Of a DNA stretch of 64,000 nt, positions 62,956-64,000 are shown one piece after another. The notes beneath the pieces were generated by a model. That model saw nothing but the letters and a program-made list of their open reading frames with translations, ran no database searches and had not been told where the DNA came from. Source of the DNA: Tupaia tana (Eukaryota; Chordata; Mammalia; Scandentia; Tupaiidae); assembly GCA_026018925.1 (NCBI GenBank), contig JAKSZU010000008.1, positions 61,775,027 to 61,839,026 of the forward strand. Direction: 5' to 3'. A program made the position numbers and the translations under genes. Each line of letters opens with the position of its first letter. Positions within the stretch are counted from its first letter, which is position 1.

Positions 62956-64000
62956 ACAGTGGCATATTTTACTACATTTAACCTTAGCCATAAAACCAAG
63001 AGTGATAGTGTTTTTTAAGGCAGCAGTGGTATCTCTCTATTAATATCTCTACTAATGTATAACTTTTTTCCTCTGGAACTGAAACAACCTCAGAAGGTCT
63101 AAAATCTAACCTCTTTTCCTCAAAGAGAATCCGAACCAATCCTCTTCTATGGTGTTTAGGAAGCAGTATTCTCCTTTTTCACCAGCAGTACTGGTAGTAT
63201 CTCAGGAAAAACAGGTGCTTACGCATAAGTGTCTCTGAGCCCATAGGCTCCTGCCGATTTCCTTTTTCTGTTGTTTGCAATCCATATAGTTCCTATTGCA
63301 GAAGGGAGATTTTGTGGAAGCAATGTCATCTCCAAACCCAGGAGAAATCAAATATCAATGCATGAATAAACATAATTATACCCCCATGTAGAGCAGTTAA
63401 AGAAAATGGAGAAAGGGAGAGAACCATGCAGGCACTGACTACTCTACAGTTTCTTTTTGGCAATCTAGTGCTGAAACCCTTATTGTAATTTACTTTCAAG
63501 ACCATGAAACTAGACTTCAACTCATTAAAGGCTACATGCGGATCTTATTTTCAGAAATCTTCAATTGATTACAATCGATACATCTTGGAAAGAACCTTTG
63601 GCCAAAGCCAAGATTCCTCTGCATAGATTATTACCTTGTGTGGTGGGAACAGAGAGAGGAGCCTGCAGAAAGGCATGCTCTTCCCTGGAGCAGCATGCCT
63701 TAGAGGACAATAACCAAGTCAGGAGTCAGAGCTGTAATTTAGAAGGCCTCTATTGCACTTTAACAGGCAAAAGTGCCTGCTTTTTCTAAGTGCTGGAAAC
63801 TGATCTCTTCATTTATTTTGGTTTTGATCTTGGTTTTCCCCTAAAAGATTATACCTATAAACAGTAAAAAGATTTAAATATGTAACATGGAGATGTAGCA
63901 CACAGAAAAAAAATAAAAACTGTGCTAAAGATTGGTATTGTGCTATACACTTATTTGTAAATGCTCAGGAAATGAATAAATATGAGACTTAACTTCAGCC
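62956..64000. other. No gene or repeat recognised
   Basis: About 1 kb to the window end with short ORFs only (63,326-63,520 minus; 63,565-63,789 plus) and no nameable repeat. Could be unique sequence. Confidence 0.4.

Overview
The window is 64 kb of AT-rich, non-coding mammalian nuclear DNA. No protein-coding exon, RNA gene or CRISPR array could be supported. The evidence for a placental mammal is a layered repeat content: decayed MIR and L2 fragments, several MaLR/MLT1-type LTRs, a MER20 hAT element, old and younger L1 fragments, and a lineage-specific, very abundant tRNA-derived SINE. One probable 7SL-derived dimer at about 10.3 kb points towards Euarchontoglires. The absence of dense Alu or B1 copies argues against a primate or a mouse-like rodent. 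A colugo (Dermoptera) is one guess that fits a tRNA-SINE-dominated genome, but the species is not proven here.

The dominant feature is a set of related tRNA-derived SINEs, about 55 copies, which I label by structure. SINE-A is about 250-275 bp: a tRNA-like head with a good B box, a central block with a CCCCCCTGGGGGG-like palindrome, a TC-rich tract, a CCCTATAGCAAAAACC-like end and an A-rich tail. SINE-C is 150-220 bp, shares the head and TC tract, lacks the central block and ends in an AAATAAATAAA-type tail. SINE-B is a more divergent form with a different middle. Many SINE-A copies keep CpG sites and have 12-18 bp target-site duplications (TSDs), so they are young.

Layout: 0-1.8 kb is a SINE cluster that includes two insertions at one site. 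From 1.8 to 13.2 kb SINEs are sparse and the DNA holds ancient MIR, L2 and one MaLR LTR, plus the 7SL-like element. From 13.2 to 20 kb there are old SINEs, MIRs, a short L1 3' end, a 430 bp TTTC tract attached to a SINE and a MaLR LTR. From 21 to 36 kb SINEs are frequent, with MER20, nested insertions, a candidate retroviral LTR and a very dense cluster at 34-36 kb. From 37.8 to 39.8 kb lies an ancient L1 ORF2 remnant. From 40 to 64 kb SINEs continue, with L2, a hAT element, an L1 3' end with recognisable ORF2 C-terminus, and MLT1-type LTRs at 55.1 and 58.1 kb.

There is no operon or pathway to describe; the window reads as intergenic or intronic DNA. Most open reading frames in it are translations of SINE copies or of the pyrimidine tract. 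Boundaries are by eye, usually good to a few bases where a TSD is named and to tens of bases elsewhere.
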